This document shows, in pieces, positions 60,905 through 64,000 of a stretch of DNA of 64,000 nt; position 1 is the first letter of the stretch, and the number at the start of each line of letters is the position of its first letter. This DNA comes from Siphonodentalium dalli (taxonomy: Eukaryota; Mollusca; Scaphopoda; Gadilida; Siphonodentaliidae). The DNA lies in contig CP136062.1 of the NCBI GenBank assembly GCA_032622095.1, positions 141,876,351 to 141,940,350 of the forward strand, given 5' to 3'. The notes beneath the pieces are model-generated. The model made no database searches and was not told where the DNA came from. It was given only the letters and a program-made list of their open reading frames with translations. The position numbers were made by a program, and so were the translations under genes.

Positions 60905-61365
60905 TAACGAACAAACTTGCATCACATATCACTAGTTCAAGACGGCCGTTAGTTCGGCTTTACTAATTTGCCCTTTATCATTATGGTATTCTTCGAATTT
61001 CCCTCGCACTAAGCCATCTTAGTCGGTCCAGGGGAGGGAGTGTATATTGATTTGTGTATCTCGGTGTGACTAAACACCGCCCGGACCAGTCGGACCGCCC
61101 CTGTTGTGTATTGGGGTGATTTTAGTGGCAATAACTGTGCGGGTGGCATGGAAACACACCCGCGCACGGACGGGGGTCGCGGCCACACAGAAGTGCCGCT
61201 ATTAACACTCAAAATGCCGCCATCGCCGAATATGTTTGTCGCGAATGGAGCTAACAGTTGCTTATCGGGATCGATGGTTACTACGCGCAGGGAGGTCCCA
61301 CAAACTTGCATCATAACTCGCCAGTTCAAGAGGACCGTTAGTCCGGATTTACAAGTTTTCATATT
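60905..61365. repeat. Direct repeat pair, ~65 bp
   Basis: ACAAACTTGCATCA, CAGTTCAAGA-like and CCGTTAGT words at 60910-60970 recur at 61300-61355. On the minus strand both can be read as similar short peptides ending MQVC. The region between them is GC-richer than its surroundings and open on the minus strand for 117 codons (61009-61362). A gene fragment cannot be excluded. Confidence 0.4.
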
Positions 61366-61380
61366 TGACTGAATTCCCGA

Positions 61381-61470
61381 CGATGGTTCGGTTGGTAAGG
61401 CTCAAATGCAGCAGGTCGCCATAAGCCGACCAGCGATGGCTAAGCTGGTTCGATTCCGGATAAGTTCCTA
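61381..61470 (+). ncRNA. tRNA-like sequence, possible SINE head
   Basis: TGGTTCGGTTGG at 61384-61395 resembles an RNA polymerase III A box. GGTTCGATTCC at 61447-61457 is a near-perfect B box. Their spacing suits a tRNA with a long variable arm. GGTCGCCATAAGCCGACC between them can form a stem-loop. The acceptor ends do not pair convincingly, so this is a tRNA pseudogene or a tRNA-derived SINE rather than a working tRNA. Confidence 0.4.
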
Positions 61471-61738
61471 TTTATAATCCACACTAAGGGGACGTTTATT
61501 GATTTGTGCATCTGGGCAAGTTTGCCAATCGCGCATCGACCGTCGATTGTTTCTATGCACACCGGTGTGAAATTAACCCGCCGCCTGATCGTTCACCCTC
61601 CAATAAAACTGATAACATAGTAATATGACATCTCAGCGGATCACACACAATAAATCAGATCAAACCATTGAGCCAAAAGTTAATGACCATTTCATTTATT
61701 TGTATATACATCGTCGCACTACAGTCAAAACGTCGTAG

Positions 61739-61850
61739 CTTACTCGTATGTAATATTCAGCAGGACTAATTTTCTATCAGTTTCGAGTCCGCGCACTTTG
61801 AATTCCCGCTCTTATAGCTACGCGAATTCAAAGTTGACAAAATATTTTCG
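61739..61850 (+). mobile_element. Fragment related to the 50189-50738 element
   Basis: TTACTCGTATGTAATATTC, then GTCCGCGCACTTTGAATTC and CGCGAATTCAAAGTTGAC, match the end and the internal hairpin of that element. Confidence 0.5.
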
Positions 61851-61917
61851 TAAAAGTCTTTGATCTATTACATTCACGTGCGCACCTGCCCTTGTACGAC
61901 CACACACCATGCGTCCA

Positions 61918-61959
61918 CATCTCTCTCCATCTCTCTCTATCTATCTCTCTCTCTCTCTA

Positions 61960-62027
<68 letters not shown>

Positions 62028-62032
62028 ATAGT
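61918..62032 (+). repeat. (CT)n microsatellite with TATC interruptions
   Basis: A long CTCTCT run, interrupted by CTATCTAT in its first third. A (TA)n stretch follows at about 62070-62084. Confidence 0.95.
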
Positions 62033-62084
62033 CACAACACACACATGTGACAAGCCATGCTCGTTTACGTATATATATATATAT

Positions 62085-62370
62085 AGGCATAATATTTCTT
62101 GGGAGTTTTAAAATAATTTTTCCTCCCTCAACACTATACCTCGGCACAAAATGTGCTCACTCAATCATGCAAGCACTCAGCGGTCGACATTAGCTCAATT
62201 ACTCAGTCATGATATACTGAATATACATGTAAAATTTACGGACAAAAAGCCCCATGATTGTGTAATATTATTGAGGTTGTTATATAATTCCGTCAACACA
62301 CGTTTACGTGATCAATTGTGTATTCCAGTCGAGGGTCTATATAATTGAATGGATTACGGATAGATAGTAG
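62085..62370. other. No recognisable gene
   Basis: Nothing supported. Confidence 0.5.
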
Positions 62371-62577
62371 TTTCACCCTTTCATGACGGGAGCTGCGCTG
62401 GTGCTGCATTAAAGACCATGTGCAAGTGCTCCCGTAAGGAGCCTCGTATATGTAAGAGAATGCGCTGGCTTGCATGGTCAAGGTAAATATTGTTAGGCCA
62501 ATGTATTCTCTTAAATATGCGAGGCTCCCTATGCGAGATTCGCATATATAATATATGATATTGCATTGGCACAGGGT
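62371..62577 (+). mobile_element. Degenerate family D relic, D7
   Basis: CACCCTTTCATGACGGGAG resembles a decayed left end. Both hairpin positions survive as CCTCGTATATGTAAGAGAAT-type and GGCCAATGTATTCTCTTAAA-type arms, ending GCATTGGCACAGGG. The central CGACC/GGTCG is lost and the arms no longer pair well. Confidence 0.7.
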
Positions 62578-63468
62578 TGTCGGAATATTTCAGGAAGCTC
62601 CAGTCATGGAAGTGTTAACAGAGCTGTACGCTTATGCGTTGGGTTATTGATATTTTCGCTCTTAAAAATGTTATTTAAACAATATGTCCGAGTGTCCGCG
62701 ATCATGGGCGCCATTACATCATTTAATGTTTGCTCGACAAGTACTGATTCATTGTTCGGCTGAAAGACCCCTTCCGGTTGACCACTTTTGTTCACGCATG
62801 CAATATTATACAAGGAACTCCAGGGATACGCCTTGATATATTTAAGTACATAAAAAATATTGATTTATATAATCGATAATAGTGACACACATGCGTATAT
62901 TGAGACGATTACAGTGTCATATGTTTTCTGCTGAGGGACACAGGGGGTATTCATGGCTCGCCGAGAATCAGGTGCACCATCACGCATCCACAATACCCAC
63001 AATCGAATTTCACCTTCCATGTTCCGATACATGCCAATAGTTAAAACTTCCGGAACAGTGACGCTTATACAAAAGGCTGCATATATTAGGTGGATCGAGC
63101 TGCAGAGAGTTACATGTATTTATACAGTATCTCTATTGGATCTATATCTTTCGTTGCAGTAACAGGAATAGGAACAACTATCGACCTGGATTAATTCGAT
63201 TGAGTTATGAGATAACCTTGAATAAGCCTCAACTGGGTCGATATAATGTATTTTTTTTCACAGAAACAAATGATTTGGACTGAATATATATTGACAGCTG
63301 CATACATAACTAGATCATGACATGGATCTCTACTCCGGCTTCGTCAGTGGATATCATTTTTCACCAGTGAAAAACCCAAGACATGTGTTTTGTTTGAAGC
63401 TCTGATGGCAAACTTTGTAACATTGAAAAAATAACGTCATATATTTCTTAACTTATTACCTGCTCATA
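62578..63468. other. No recognisable gene
   Basis: Unassigned. The reading frames at 62566-62763 and 62953-63162 carry no recognised motif. Confidence 0.45.
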
Positions 63469-63669
63469 TAATGTATTTCACAGGAATTGAGGATCCCAGC
63501 TCAATATTACATTATTTTGGGCAGATTTTGTGAGCCGCTTTCGTGATAGACTTAAATTGATTACTCGGGGATATTTTATAATTGTAAGCGACGTCAAATG
63601 AAATCGCCTCACATGTGGCCCCAATATGCAATCTTGAGCTGGGACCTTCACCTACTGTGAAATACATTA
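63469..63669. mobile_element. 201-bp foldback MITE
   Basis: TAATGTATTTCACAG at the left mirrors CTGTGAAATACATTA at the right. GATCCCAGCTCAATATT pairs with AATCTTGAGCTGGGACC. TGTGAGCCG and TTTC pair with GAAAT and CGCCTCACA further in. The whole element can fold as one imperfect hairpin. The termini resemble Tc1/mariner-type TA-flanked MITEs, but that is tentative. Confidence 0.65.
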
Positions 63670-63739
63670 TTAAAGAACATTTATACATATATCAGGTACG
63701 AAGTTTATGGCCTGCGTTATATTTTTCAATGTCTTACTG

Positions 63740-63870
63740 CTCCCCCCCCCCCAAAAGATCAAAACCTGGCGGATTATGAATCATAGGGTTCGCGCTGCCA
63801 CTTGCCAAATTTGCCAATGGCAAAAAATAATTCACATTTGGCAAAAAATATTTTCATTTGGCAAAAGTTT
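63740..63870 (+). repeat. C-tract and TTTGGCAAAA cluster
   Basis: A run of ten C residues lies at about 63743-63752. At 63805-63870 the word TTTGGCAA or TTGCCAAAT occurs five times in both orientations. Confidence 0.6.
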
Positions 63871-64000
63871 TGGCAAGTCACTTTTTAATTCCTCAATAAA
63901 GTTGAAAAATATCAGTCAATCAATACCATTAATTTTAGGAAACTGCTACACCTCCATTAATCTCCGTTAATCTGGTAGCATTATTATCGGTGGGTGGATG

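Overview
This is eukaryotic intergenic or intronic DNA. It is AT-rich, has no operon-like gene packing, and contains no long open reading frame outside repeats. A LINE 3' tail resembling those common in molluscs, frequent ACATGTA-type words, and many MITE and minisatellite families suggest a marine invertebrate, probably a mollusc. That assignment is inference. I could not recognise one intact host gene. The best coding evidence is a decayed LINE ORF1 (17693-18524) and one unassigned candidate exon (57370-57577).

The window is a mosaic of non-autonomous DNA transposons. Family D (about 400 bp, TTAA targets, ends CCCTTTACCCAACA) is piggyBac-like. It has seven clear copies (3557, 6782, 11242, 14036, 37421, 56838, 59212) and one relic (62371). 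Each clear copy carries two 67-bp near-perfect hairpins. Family C (ends CCCTTTCT) is a second TTAA family. Family B (TTAA followed by AGGCACG or AGGTACG, four copies) resembles Kolobok/T2-type MITEs. Family A (ends CAGCCTGTTCTC / ATATGTTG) has nine full or partial copies. One family A copy contains a family B element. A TTAA-flanked element at 51832-54703 contains an inverted copy of itself and two further insertions. A 1.8-kb foldback element with about 646-bp arms and a 9-bp target duplication lies at 15034-16837. Tc1/mariner-like palindromic MITEs lie at 41412 and 56123-56543.

Between these lie long minisatellites: 45-bp units at 21411-22364 with higher-order structure, 14-bp units at 28308-28571, about 34-bp units at 29797-31632, 70-bp units at 42366-42720, about 76-bp units at 45700-46690, and highly homogeneous TATA-containing 42-bp units at 55104-55528. 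There are also diverged local duplications (690-2430, 19920-21045, 41630-43810, 60905-61360).

Region by region: 1-9600 holds families A, B and D and diverged repeats. 9600-14500 is mostly unassigned with two D copies. 14500-19750 holds the foldback element and LINE relics. 19900-22400 holds a segmental duplication and the 45-bp array. 25800-33600 holds families A and B, two minisatellites and an RTE-like tail. 33800-50800 is mixed family A, C and D copies and tandem arrays. 51800-57240 is a dense nest of inverted repeats. 57240-64000 is mostly unassigned, with D copies, a tRNA-like SINE candidate, a (CT)n tract and a foldback MITE.

No transposase, reverse transcriptase or integrase was seen, so the mobile families here would depend on enzymes encoded elsewhere. 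Most long reading frames in the window are by-products of minisatellite periodicity or of the MITE hairpins.
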